Origin: Flectonema sp. DT1601
Taxonomy: Eukaryota; Euglenozoa; Diplonemea; Diplonemida; Diplonemidae
NCBI GenBank assembly: GCA_964019425.1
Contig: OZ025792.1
Coordinates: 682,001-746,000 of the forward strand
Direction of reading: 5' to 3'
Length of the DNA: 64,000 nucleotides
Shown here: positions 44,030 through 54,057 of the stretch, one piece after another
Layout of the letters: each line of letters begins with the position of its first letter
How positions within the stretch are numbered: the stretch's first letter is position 1
The notes under the pieces: generated by a model
Database searches by the model: none
Told to the model about the DNA's origin: nothing
The model's input: the letters and a program-made list of their open reading frames with translations, nothing else
Position numbers and translations under genes: made by a program

Positions 44030-44989
44030 ATGCGTCAATCGTCATTAGCGGTATTGCTGTCTTTGATTGGCAGCTCACTTGCAGATGAGTGCCCGAAAAC
44101 TGACTATTGCTCTCCAGGGACAACATTTGTTGGTAAGAAACTGTCCTTTAAAGATAGTATTGGAACTATTTCATGTGATAAAGGAGTAGCCTCACCAGAA
44201 TATATTGATGTCGGATGTGGTGCTATCGATTCCTTTAAAGCCGTGAACCAATTGATTGCTCGTCCTGCCAGTTTCGAAGGTGCTACACCATTTTCTGCTG
44301 CAGTAGTTTGTGAAGCAGACGGTGTCACAGAGTACAGACTTAAAAGTAAATACGAGGTTGCAGACTGCATTCCACTCCCTGATTACAAGTCGCAATCCGG
44401 ATCAGGAAATTTCGGTTCCGCAGACTCCAAGTCCAGTACTGGTTCCGGTAGTTCCCTCTCTGGGTCGGGAAGCTCTCTCTCAGGTTCTGAAAACCCTCTC
44501 TTAGGCTCGAGATTAATCAACTCGCAATCTAGTTCCGGCAATGGCTCAAATTCCAGTTCTGGGTCAGGCAGTTCCGATTCATCAGACTCCGACTCGAGAT
44601 CAGGCAGCTCACAATCTGGTTCTGGCAGTGGCTCATACTCCGGTTCTGGGTCAGGAAGTTCTCTCTCAGGTTCATCCGACTCCTACTCAGGTTCGAACTC
44701 CAGAACTGAATCGTCGGACTCTGGCAGTTGGTCTGATTCGCACTCGGGGTCAAACCACAGTACTGAGTCAGGTAGTTTTGTGTCTGGCTCTTCTTCATCT
44801 GATGACGACTCAATCGATGTAAAGGTTGCGATTTCTGTTGTTTCGGCTGTGGCATTAGTATTGTTTGCCGGCGCAGTGCTTTTGAGAAGAAATTTCGTTT
44901 CAAAACCAGTCACTGGCAATGATCTCGAATTGGGAGTGTTGGATCAAACTGCTCACCATGGCACTCCTTATGCTAAGCAACCGAACTAG
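44030..44989 (+). CDS. SG10: shortest intact SG-family membrane protein, 319 aa
   Basis: Signal peptide, six-Cys domain (E70K), the SG9-type region GSENPLLGSRLINSQSSSGN, only one [14 protein letters not shown] unit, the shared stalk [22 protein letters not shown] helix about 264-285 and a 34-residue tail ending AKQPN. It may represent a near-minimal functional unit: domain, short stalk, anchor. Short promoter form. Stop TAG. Confidence 0.85.
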   Translation: MRQSSLAVLLSLIGSSLADECPKTDYCSPGTTFVGKKLSFKDSIGTISCDKGVASPEYIDVGCGAIDSFKAVNQLIARPASFEGATPFSAAVVCEADGVTEYRLKSKYEVADCIPLPDYKSQSGSGNFGSADSKSSTGSGSSLSGSGSSLSGSENPLLGSRLINSQSSSGNGSNSSSGSGSSDSSDSDSRSGSSQSGSGSGSYSGSGSGSSLSGSSDSYSGSNSRTESSDSGSWSDSHSGSNHSTESGSFVSGSSSSDDDSIDVKVAISVVSAVALVLFAGAVLLRRNFVSKPVTGNDLELGVLDQTAHHGTPYAKQPN

Positions 44990-46500
44990 GTTATTCTTAG
45001 GTATTATTGTTTGTGCTGCTTTCCAAAACTCCGCTTGCAGCAGATGTGTTATCTTCCTCCCTTTTTGCATGTTCCTCTCTTATTTTTTAAAGAATCCCTC
45101 ACACATTAGCTGTGTTGCAGTACATAGTTTTGCTAATTCTTTGTTAAAGAGATAAATAGCTTTGCTTTCTCGGATTCACCTTGACCCAATGATATCAAGT
45201 GAATACGTGCATACTGATCATTTCCTCAACATTGAAAGGTGTACTTGAGTTGCACAGGCTTACAAACAGATAAAGTAAGCATTCGATAGTTGTGTGGTTT
45301 GATGATTTCTTCCTCCATTCGTTTTATCAATTCGACGACGTCTTTTAGTTATTAAGACAGAAATTATATATTTCCCTTTTTTATGTTTTTTCTCTTTTTA
45401 AAGGTACCTTTACTCTGATTAACAACAACAAATATATTTTTTCAGAAAACACAATATAAATTTTATATTAATACCAAAAGTTGTTATTGTTTTTATGTTG
45501 TCAAGGTTTCACCCTCACACGATTGCATCGATACCAACTGTTAGTCTTTTTACATGGCAACTGGATTTGGCTGAACTCTATTTTAGTTGTATTTAATTAC
45601 AGTATCAAGTTACAGCCCTATTTTTTAACTTAAAAAAAAGAGAATATGGAGTCATCCTTTTCCTCTTTCTTCCTTTATTGGAATGCCGAGCATGAATGTA
45701 AAGGCTTAGCCCATCTCGTTGTTTTATTTTCGGAGTATTTTTCTGTAAATTCCGAAAAGAGTGTGTATTGCTATTGTTTTTTTTTTTTAAAATTTAATTT
45801 TCCACTGTTGTGACTGGCCAAAATGCTAAAGGAGAATAAGGATTCGAGATAACCAAAGAAATAAAGGCGAGAGTCATTCCGTCTTTTCTTTGGTTCATAA
45901 TACTTTCGATTAGCTTCCCTGAATTAGTTTCTATTTCTTAAAAACGTTTATATCTTTTACTGGATCTAAAAAAAAAAATTATCGAGGACTCTATTCATTT
46001 GATTTATATATTTGTGAACACATGTAGCGCCCTGAAAAATATAATCCCGGTGCGAGTCTTTATTCTTACGGGATGAGAAAAGTAGAGCAATGCGTCTATC
46101 AAAGTTATTTCTTGTTGCGCATAATGAACCTGTATTTTTTCAATTTCAGCCGTTTTTTTGAAAGGGCCCCCAAGTATAGGTTTATTCGTAAGGGCGCTAC
46201 AACGTCTCCCACATTCTTATTTTTATTTTATTTTAATTCTTAATTGTTTTGCACCGACCAAGTCGGAAAAGAAACAAATTCAGAATAGGAACAGTTTATA
46301 TTAACTAATTGCTGAAAAATGTTTAAATTTTGCCTGCGGGTTCGAACTGCAAAAAAAATGAATTTTAAAAATTCAAAATTCAAAAAACTTAATTATTTGG
46401 TGAGGAACATCTGATCTCTCGAGTGATATTTATCAACTGATTCTTGCTGAACACTTTTTTAAGTTCAATCTGGCTGCATAAGGGAAGACTTGGAATATAG

Positions 46501-46621
46501 GAGGTGTTATAAAAGTAGCAGGCCATGCAGCTCTAACAGCTGCAGCTGTCATCGTCAAGGAAGCGTCAGTACCCTTTGGTGATTTACAGTACAAAGGCGC
46601 GCTCTTCTCCGAACACCACCT
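46501..46621 (+). pseudogene. Exon-like fragment of an unknown gene, copy 3, with splice-like borders
   Basis: Begins after GGAATATAG (acceptor-like) and ends at CACCACCT before GTAAGC (donor-like, 46622). Encodes VIKVAGHAALTAAAVIVKEA then SVPFGDLQYKGALFSEHH. The roughly 220 bp after it is absent from the other two copies and may be the original intron. No complete gene is present. Confidence 0.45.
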
Positions 46622-46995
46622 GTAAGCAGTTTGTGTAATTAGTGTTTCATGTAATGTAAAAACGAAAGATGGAAGTACCTGATACTCGGCGTGCCACCCT
46701 CCGATACCACAAAAACTGTGAACCCTCCAACCCACGAACTGCCAGCTAACGATATGACGGCACACTTTTTCGGAACTGTTCTCACGATGTCATCTCCCTA
46801 CTTGTGAAGTGTTACGGAATCTACTAAAACTTGTTCTGACTGAACCTGTTAGTAACAGTGAATTCAAGAACGGTACCTCACAGATCCAAACTCTTCTTTT
46901 AGCTCCCTCCTCGTCATGTATTGTTTTACGAGTAGTGGTACCACACTGTATGCACAGGGTGGTTTTTTTTCAGCAGGTTACTACCGCGTGATCGC

Positions 46996-47235
46996 CTACT
47001 CCGTAAATGACGCAGCCACTGCTGCAGTCATTTTGTGCTCAAGGCACTGTTTACATCTCACACAGATGAAGGCCTCGTCGTGGGTTTCGTCGCACTCCGA
47101 GAAGACGTACCCGTTTTCAATCGGGTGGACATCTGCTCCGGTTGGCCATTTCGGGATGTTGATCTCACCCCAGCTAACCTTCGTCACATCATAATCGTGA
47201 CGAGATAAGGTTTCAACATTGTTAGTGTGTGCCAT
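46996..47235 (-). CDS. Small ORF, 79 aa, Cys-rich C-terminus, own TATA box
   Basis: ATG at 47235 on the minus strand, stop at 46996. The protein starts MAHTNNVETLSRHDYDVTKV and contains SECDETHDEAFICVRCKQCL, with a CxxCxxC-like cluster that could bind metal. A TATA element (TTTATATAG on this strand, about 47268-47276) lies 33-40 nt upstream of the start. The segment occurs only in this spacer and has balanced base composition. I do not recognise it. It may be a small gene or the first exon of a larger one. Confidence 0.4.
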   Translation of the reverse strand: MAHTNNVETLSRHDYDVTKVSWGEINIPKWPTGADVHPIENGYVFSECDETHDEAFICVRCKQCLEHKMTAAVAASFTE

Positions 47236-47267
47236 ATTTTATGTTTGTACGCAACCGGAAACGACCC

Positions 47268-47406
47268 TATATAAAGTAAGGGTGTTAACGTTACGCTGCC
47301 ACAATTCTCTTTCGCTATGAAAAATAAATTGGATACCGGGAAGGGAAAAAGTTCGAAAAAATTCAAAATACGAAGTCGGGTCACAAATTTTGCAGCATCA
47401 GAGTGA
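47268..47406 (+). other. TATATAAAG box and 29-codon basic ORF (possible first exon)
   Basis: TATATAAAG at 47268-47276 is 41 nt before an ATG at 47317; the frame MKNKLDTGKGKSSKKFKIRS continues to a TGA at 47406. The lysine-rich part is present in the SG9 and SG10 upstream spacers too (about 37490 and 43310) but there without this ATG and TATA, so this copy may preserve the older arrangement. Confidence 0.35.
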
Positions 47407-48856
47407 AGCCGCGAGACACTGCTTTTAATCATTTTTCAGCAATATTCTCCCTCGATTCTTATTTATATTTTAATTTATTCTTTTTTTAAATTGTTTTGCA
47501 CTGACCAAGTCGGAAAGGAAACAATTCAGATTAGGAACCGTTATATATCTATTTTCCTCCCTTTTTCCGTTTTGGTCAATGAGACAAAAAATATATATAA
47601 ACTATACTTACCTTTTTATGTTTTTCTTTTTTCTGATCTTTCCTTTTCTTTGATCATCAACAACAACAGCAGTCAAGTATTTGATATTAATTTTGTATTA
47701 ATACCAAAAGTTGTTACTGTTTTTATGTTGTAAAAAGTTTCGCCACCTTTTCCCCTAAATTGTCGATACTAATTGTTATGACTTAAACTGACTGTCATCT
47801 TACCTGATCCTTTTGTTTTCATTTCTTACTGAGTGATATGGCTATGTGCTGCCCAATTTTAGTTGTGCTTTTATAAAGCTTTTCGGCAAGCAGTGCTTTG
47901 GACAACTGGGGGTGAAAGATCCTCAGTACTGTTCGTAGTATGTGGGCATGTGGCACTTATGGTCGTATTATAAAGAGAGATGCTATATATGGAATAAAAA
48001 GGTTTTTTGTTTTTTTCACCCTCCCCACCCACTTCCCACATCGTTTCTCTTTTACTTTATTTATTTGTTTTCAACCTGTTAGCCTCTGGGCAAAGGTGGG
48101 AGCTGGGAGTCGACCTCTTGCAGCCGAAGCTATAAAACTACTATCTTTGCGAGCTACCCGTAGTCAGCAGTTCGATATTTTACTACCTGATTAACTATTT
48201 TAATTTTAGTCCTACGAACTTTTGCATTCGATTGAATTTTCCCGCCCTCTCCCCTTCTTTTGACTGATAACCATTAATACTAACTACTTTAAAATAGTAT
48301 AAGTACTATCGGTAGGAACAATAGCAACCTGTTTAGGATGAATTCACTATAACTTAACTGATGAAGGCCAAAAAAAAAAAGGGGACAAGTAGTATAAGAT
48401 TATGGCCTGAAACTATGTTTTCCAGGGTGTTATACCAGAACAGCAGAAGAATTTAGTTATTTAGTGTTTTCACTTTCTTATTTTCAAATGCAATTTTTTT
48501 AATAATCTCGTATGCTGACTATACTAATTTTCTGATAATTTGTGATTAAATTTCCCACATCGGCAATAACACGAGAAATAAATTAAAAAACAAACAAATT
48601 TTTGCGTTCACTGATTTGCTCGCGAGGGAACATAAATTGGCCCCTTAATTGTTCCCAACACCATTTCTGTTTATCTCATCATCCTATAGTAGGACTGTTT
48701 TCTAGCTCTCATGTTCCTCTGTTCTTCATCCTGCTATTCGACCTGTTGGAAGAATGCTCCAACACTACTGTGGGAACTGTTATGTTGCAATACTTCTACT
48801 CCAACGTTTGTTATTTAAGATATTCTTCTCTTCAACAGTAATTAACAATCACAACT

Positions 48857-50446
48857 ATGCGTCAATCGTCATTAGCGGTATTGCTGTCTTTGATTGGCAG
48901 CTCACTTGCAGATGAGTGCCCGAAAACTGACTATTGCTCTCCAGGGACAACATTTGTTGGTAAGAAACTGTCCTTTAAAGATAGTATTGGAACTATTTCA
49001 TGTGATAAAGGAGTAGCCTCACCAGAATATATTGATGTCGGATGTGGTGCTATCGATTCCTTTGAAGCCGTGAACCAATTGATTGCTCGTCCTGCCAGTT
49101 TCGAAGGTGCTACACCATTTTCTGCTGCAGTAGTTTGTGAAGCAGATGGCGTCACAGAGTACAGACTTAAAAGTAAATACGAGGTTGCAGACTGCATTCC
49201 ACTCCCTGATAACAAGTCGCAATCCGGATCAGGAAATTTTGGTTCTGCAGACTCCAAGTCCAGTACTGGTTCCGGTAGTTCCCTCTCTGGGTCGGGAAGC
49301 TCTCTCTCAGGTTCTGAAAACCCTCTCTTGGGCTCGAGATTAATCAACTCGCAATCTAGTTCCGGCAATGGCTCAAATTCCAGTTCTGGGTCAGGCAGTT
49401 CCGATTCATCCGACTCCGACTCGAGATCAGGCAGCTCACAATCTGGTTCTGGCAGTGGCTCAAATTCCAGCTACGATTCAGGCAGCTCGCAATCCGGATC
49501 AGGAAATTCTAGTTCTGCAGACTCCGACTCCAGTACTGGTTCCAGTAGTTCCCTCTCTGGGTCGGGAAGCTCTGACGCTCACTCCAGCTTCTCTGGTTCA
49601 GGCAGCTCCCTCTCAGGTTCATCCGACTCCGATTCGAGATCAGGCAACTCGCAATCTGGTTCTGGCTCCCTCTTGAGTTCATCAGACCCTAACTTGAGAT
49701 TAGGCAGCTCACAATCTGGTTCTGGCAGTGGCTCAAATTCCAGTTCTGATTCTGGGTCAGGAAGCTCCCTCTCAGGTTCATCTGACTCCGATTCGAGATT
49801 AGGCAGCTCACAATCTGGTTCTGGGGGTGGCTCAAATTCCAGTTCCGGTTCTGGAAGCTCGCAATCCGGATCAGGAAGTACTGGTTCCGGTAGTTCCCTT
49901 TCTGGGTCGGGAAGCTCTTACTCTGACTCCAGCTTCTCTGGTTCTGGAAGTACTGGCTCTTGGTCAGGTTCTGGTTCAGGAAGCTCCCTCTCAGGTTCAA
50001 CCGACTCTGACTCGAGATCAGGCAGCTCGCAATCTGGTTCTGGCAGCGGCTCATACTCTGGCTCTGGTTCTGGTAGCTTGTCAGGTTCTGGGTCAGGAAG
50101 TTCTCTCTCAGGTTCATCCGACTCCTACTCAGGTTCGAACTCCAGAACTGGATCGTCGGACTCTGGCAGTCAATCTGATTCACACTCGGGGGAATCAAAC
50201 GGAACTAGCAGTCTTGTGTCTGATGCTTCTCCTTCTGATGATTCATTCTTTTCGTCAGGAGCGATGGTCATATTGATAGTCGTTCCAGCTGTGTCAGTGG
50301 CATTGTTTATCTGCGCGGTACTTGTGAAGAAGAACTTCAATTCAAAACCAGTGACTACCAGCGGCGGCAATGAGAAGTTCGAATTGGGCGAGTTGGGGAA
50401 GAATACTTACCAAGACACTGCAGCGGGTGTTGTTAAGCAGTTGTGA
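48857..50446 (+). CDS. SG11: SG-family membrane protein, 529 aa
   Basis: Signal peptide, six-Cys domain, SG9-type start of the Ser-rich region (GSENPLLGSRLINSQSSSGN), then a mosaic of Asn/Ser stretches (GSNSSYDSGSSQSG, GGGSNSSSGSG) and canonical [14 protein letters not shown] units, stalk [22 protein letters not shown] helix about 469-490, tail of 39 residues ending VVKQL. It combines segments from both subfamilies, suggesting recombination between them. Long promoter form. Stop TGA. Confidence 0.85.
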   Translation: MRQSSLAVLLSLIGSSLADECPKTDYCSPGTTFVGKKLSFKDSIGTISCDKGVASPEYIDVGCGAIDSFEAVNQLIARPASFEGATPFSAAVVCEADGVTEYRLKSKYEVADCIPLPDNKSQSGSGNFGSADSKSSTGSGSSLSGSGSSLSGSENPLLGSRLINSQSSSGNGSNSSSGSGSSDSSDSDSRSGSSQSGSGSGSNSSYDSGSSQSGSGNSSSADSDSSTGSSSSLSGSGSSDAHSSFSGSGSSLSGSSDSDSRSGNSQSGSGSLLSSSDPNLRLGSSQSGSGSGSNSSSDSGSGSSLSGSSDSDSRLGSSQSGSGGGSNSSSGSGSSQSGSGSTGSGSSLSGSGSSYSDSSFSGSGSTGSWSGSGSGSSLSGSTDSDSRSGSSQSGSGSGSYSGSGSGSLSGSGSGSSLSGSSDSYSGSNSRTGSSDSGSQSDSHSGESNGTSSLVSDASPSDDSFFSSGAMVILIVVPAVSVALFICAVLVKKNFNSKPVTTSGGNEKFELGELGKNTYQDTAAGVVKQL

Positions 50447-51360
50447 GTTGTTCCTCCGCATTATTGTTTGTGATACTTTTCAAACTCTGCTTGCAGCAGA
50501 TGTGCTAACTTCCTCCTTTTAAGAATTAGGTTCTCTCTCTTGTTTTATCTTATCGTAGTTTTCTTAAAATCCCTCACACATTAGCTGTGTTGCAGTATGT
50601 AGTTTTACTTTCTCGGATTCACATTGACCCAATGATATCAAGTGAATACGTGCATACTGATCATTTCCTCAACATTGAAAGGTGCAATTGAGTTGCACAG
50701 GCTTACAAACAGATAAAGTAAGCATTCGATGGTTGTGTGGTTTGATGATTTCTTCCTCCATTCGATTTTATCGATACCAACTGTTAATTTTTTTCATGGC
50801 AACAAGGTTTGACTGAACTCTATAGGTCCAGTACAGTTATGACCATAAACTAACTGTCATCTTACCTGATCCTTTTGGTTTTCATTTCTTACTGAGTGAT
50901 ATGGCTATGTGCTGCCCAATTTTTGTAGTGCTTTTATAAAACTTTAGTAAGCTCACGGTACAATTATGATGTTTAGGGTGAAAGATCCTCAGTACTGTTC
51001 GTGGTATGTGGGCATGTGGCACGTATGGTCGTATTATAAAGAGAGATACTATATATGGAATAAAAAAGATTTTTTATTAGTATTCGCCTTTCCCACCCAC
51101 TTCCATGTCGTTTCTCGTTTTTTTCTTTTTTTTATTTGTTTTCAACCTGTTAGCCTCTGGGCAAGGTTTGCAGCCGAAGCTATAAAACTACAATCTTCGC
51201 GATTGGGTCCTTACTGATGTCGGGCTACCCAGACCGCTCGTTGTCATCAGTTCTACCTAGCTAACTATTTTTAATGCAGGTCGGAACTGATGAAGGCCTA
51301 AAAAGGGACAAGTAGTATAAGATTAAGGCCTGAAACTACATATTCTATTACCCTTTGATG

Positions 51361-51890
51361 TTAGGAAACTGCAGAAATGAATACTTTTCTTTTATTGATC
51401 TCTACTTTTCTTATTCTCACTTTTCTGTTCTAAAATTAATGATACTAACTATTTTTAATGCAGGTCGGAAGAAATATTTTTTAATTTTAGCCCGAAACCC
51501 AACTATTATTTGTTTGTTGTCCTACGAATTTTTGATTTCGTTTTCTTTTCTTTTTTTGATTACTAGTACTGATTATTCTAAAAACAGAATTTAATGCTTT
51601 TCTGTTACTCATCTCTTCTCACTTTTCTATACTAAATTAATATTAATAACTAACTACTTTAAAACTGCAGAAATGAATACTTTTCTTTTACTAATCTCTA
51701 CTTTTCTTATTCTTACTTTTCTGTTCTAAAATTAATGATACTAACTACTTTAAAGTAGTATAGGTACTATCTTGATGTTAGGAACCTGCAGAAATGAATA
51801 CTTTTCTTTTACTAATCTCTACTTTTCTTATTCTCACTTTTCTGTTCTAAAATTAATGATACTAACTACTTTAATTTTAGTCCTACGAAC
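51361..51890. repeat. Degenerate tandem repeat of about 110-120 bp
   Basis: CTGCAGAAATGAATACTTTT followed by a TCTACTTTTCTTATTC and AAAATTAATGATACTAACTA text occurs at about 51369, 51665 and 51787, with a partial copy near 51595. AATGCAGGTCGGAA at the end of the first copy also precedes it (near 51273). Confidence 0.75.
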
Positions 51891-53114
51891 TTTTGCATTC
51901 GATTGAATTTTCCCGCCCTCTCCCCTTCTTTTGACTGATAACCATTAATACTAACTACTTTAAAATAGTATAAGTACTATCGGTAGGAACAATAGCAACC
52001 TGTTTAGGATGAATTCACTATAACTTAACTGATGAAGGCCAAAAAAAAGGGGACAAGTAGTATAAGATTATGGCCTGAAACTACGTTTTCCAGGGTGTTA
52101 TACCAGAACAGCAGAACGATTTATTTATTTAGTGTTTTCACTATCTTATTTTTTTTCAAATGCAATTTTTTTTAATAATCTCATATGCTGACTAGTTGTA
52201 TTTATACCAAAGGGCTGTTATTGTTTTTTATGTTGTCAATGAATCACTCTACGATGCCAATTGTTGGTTGTGTTACATTGCAGCTGGCTATGCCGTTATC
52301 AGGTTGACTCCCCATTTTTTAACTTCAAAAGGGAAAAAAAAAAAAAAAAAAAACGAGTCATCCTTTTCCTCTTTCTTCCTTTATTGGAATGCCTGGAACA
52401 TGAACAAGAAGAAGACTTCCCTTTGCTGTAAAGGCTTATCCCAATCTTGTTTCCTATTTTCGGAGAATTTTTCTATAAATTCCGAAAAGAGCGTGTATTG
52501 TAATTTTTATTTTTTTTGAATTTAATAGTCTTCTGTGAGTTGATAACCAAAGAAACAAAGATGAGAAACAGTCCGTCTTTTCTTTGGTTCATAATACTTT
52601 CGATTAGCTTCCCTGAATTAGTTTCTATTTCATAAAACGTTTATATACTTTTGTTGGATCTCACGACATGTTCTGGCTTTTCATTTGCGTCTCGTTGGGT
52701 TTTGGAGACTATTTGATGAGCTGCATAAAACTTTGAAATAAAAAAGAAATTATCGAGGACTCTATTCATTTGATTTATATATTTGTGAACACATGTAGCG
52801 CCCTGAAAAATATGATCCCGATGCGAGCTCTTTATTCTTACGGGATGAGGAAAGTAGAGCAATGCGTCTATCAAAGTTACTTCTTGTTACGCATAATGAA
52901 CCTGTATTTTTTTCAATTTCAGCCGTTTTTTTGAAAGAGCCCGCAAGTATGCGCTACAACTTCTCCCACATTCTTATTTTTATTTTAATTCTTAATTGTT
53001 TTGCACCGACCAAGTCGGAAAAGAAACAAATTCAGAATAGGAACAGTTTATATTAACTAATTGCTGAAAAATGTTTAAATTTTGCCTGCGGATTTGAATT
53101 ACAAAAAGAAATCG

Positions 53115-53327
53115 ATTTGACTCAACACGGGGAACTTACCAGGTCAGGGCAATTGAGAGGATTGGCAGATTGAGAGCTTTTCGATCTGTGTGGTTGTGCA
53201 TGTCCGCTTGGTGATTTGTGATCACACCACGAAGGGGTGCTCGTCGCTTAGGTCTTAGGCGTTCTACGTCCTTTTTCCAAGACAGTGCCGCCCTTCTTAA
53301 GGGGACTGTGTGCGCCTTCAGCACGCG
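53115..53327 (+). rRNA. Partial 18S rRNA-like fragment (3' domain)
   Basis: ATTTGACTCAACACGGGGAA, CTTACCAGGTC, GGATTGGCAGATTGAGAGCT, TGGTGATTTGT and later CTTCTTAAGGGGACTGTGTG follow 18S rRNA order (roughly yeast 1197-1450). Same orientation as the left fragment but from further 3' in the molecule. It is isolated within spacer DNA and is not a functional gene. Confidence 0.85.
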
Positions 53328-53759
53328 TAATTGGATTGAAAAAAATATTAACTACCATGTAACCAAAAAAAAGAATTTTTGTTTGTGCACGAAACCGTGA
53401 ACCGACTTAAACTGATAAAGCTAAAGGAGGTTTACGTGTGCTGCCAACATTCTTTTTCGTTTTTACAATACTTGTTAAATGCAAAAAAAAAAAAAAAAAA
53501 TAACACACCATAATACGAGCAATGCGTCTATCAAAGTGACACGTTTTAGTGGGCTTAGTAAGCCCACATTTCTTACAATTTTCAGCCGTTTTTTTAAAGA
53601 GCCAAAATATAGGTTTCTTTGTAAGTCTTCTCCGATTAGTATATTCGTTTCATACGTCCATATACTCTCTCCCGCATTCTTTATTTTTATTTTTATTCTA
53701 TTCTTAATTGTTTTGCACTGACTAAGTCAGAAAAGAATCAATTCAGGTTAGGAACCGTT

Positions 53760-54057
53760 ATATATCTATTTTCCCACCTTTTCCCCGAATTGTCAATATT
53801 AATTTTTTTTTGATAATTTGTAATCACATCTCCCACATCGGTAATAACACGAGATATTCATTTCTTGATCCGCAAGCTGGGATGCAAAAAAAAAAGCAAC
53901 GCCGTCTTTGTTCCCAACATAATTTGTGTTTATCTCATTATCCGATGTGGGTGAGGACAGTAGGACTGTTTTCTAGCTCTCATGTTCCTCTGTTCTTCAT
54001 CCTGCTATTCGACCTGCTGGAAGAATGCTCCAACACTACTGTGGGAACTGTTATGTA
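53760..54057 (+). promoter_or_regulatory. Orphan SG upstream module next to the helicase gene
   Basis: Matches the region upstream of SG genes from CCGTTATATATCTATTTTCC through the inverted pair and GGAAGAATGCTCC to GGGAACTGTTATGT, then breaks at about 54056, before the TATTTAAG box would appear. Unique sequence follows up to the helicase ATG at 54192. Marks the right edge of the array. Confidence 0.75.

Larger units (their letters stand above)
44990..48856. other. SG10-SG11 spacer (type C), gene fragments only
   Basis: Holds hairpin 45852-45894, exon-like fragment 46501-46621, a 335-bp stretch absent from other spacers with a divergent TATA (46988-47322), and CCCACATCGG at 48554-48563 whose CCGATGTGGG partner is deleted (CCTATAGTAGG near 48681). 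Ends in the long SG promoter. A CCAAT/TTATAAAG block near 47850-47880 matches the type B spacers. Confidence 0.6.
50447..54057. other. Last spacer of the array (type C), no intact gene
   Basis: Carries 3' flank motifs, a TATAAAACTACAATCTTCGCGATT block near 51180, degenerate tandem repeats (51361-51890), hairpin 52546-52588, an 18S-like fragment, inverted pair 53832-53841/53942-53951 and an SG 5' module without an SG gene. Several small frames are A/T-rich shadows. Confidence 0.6.
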
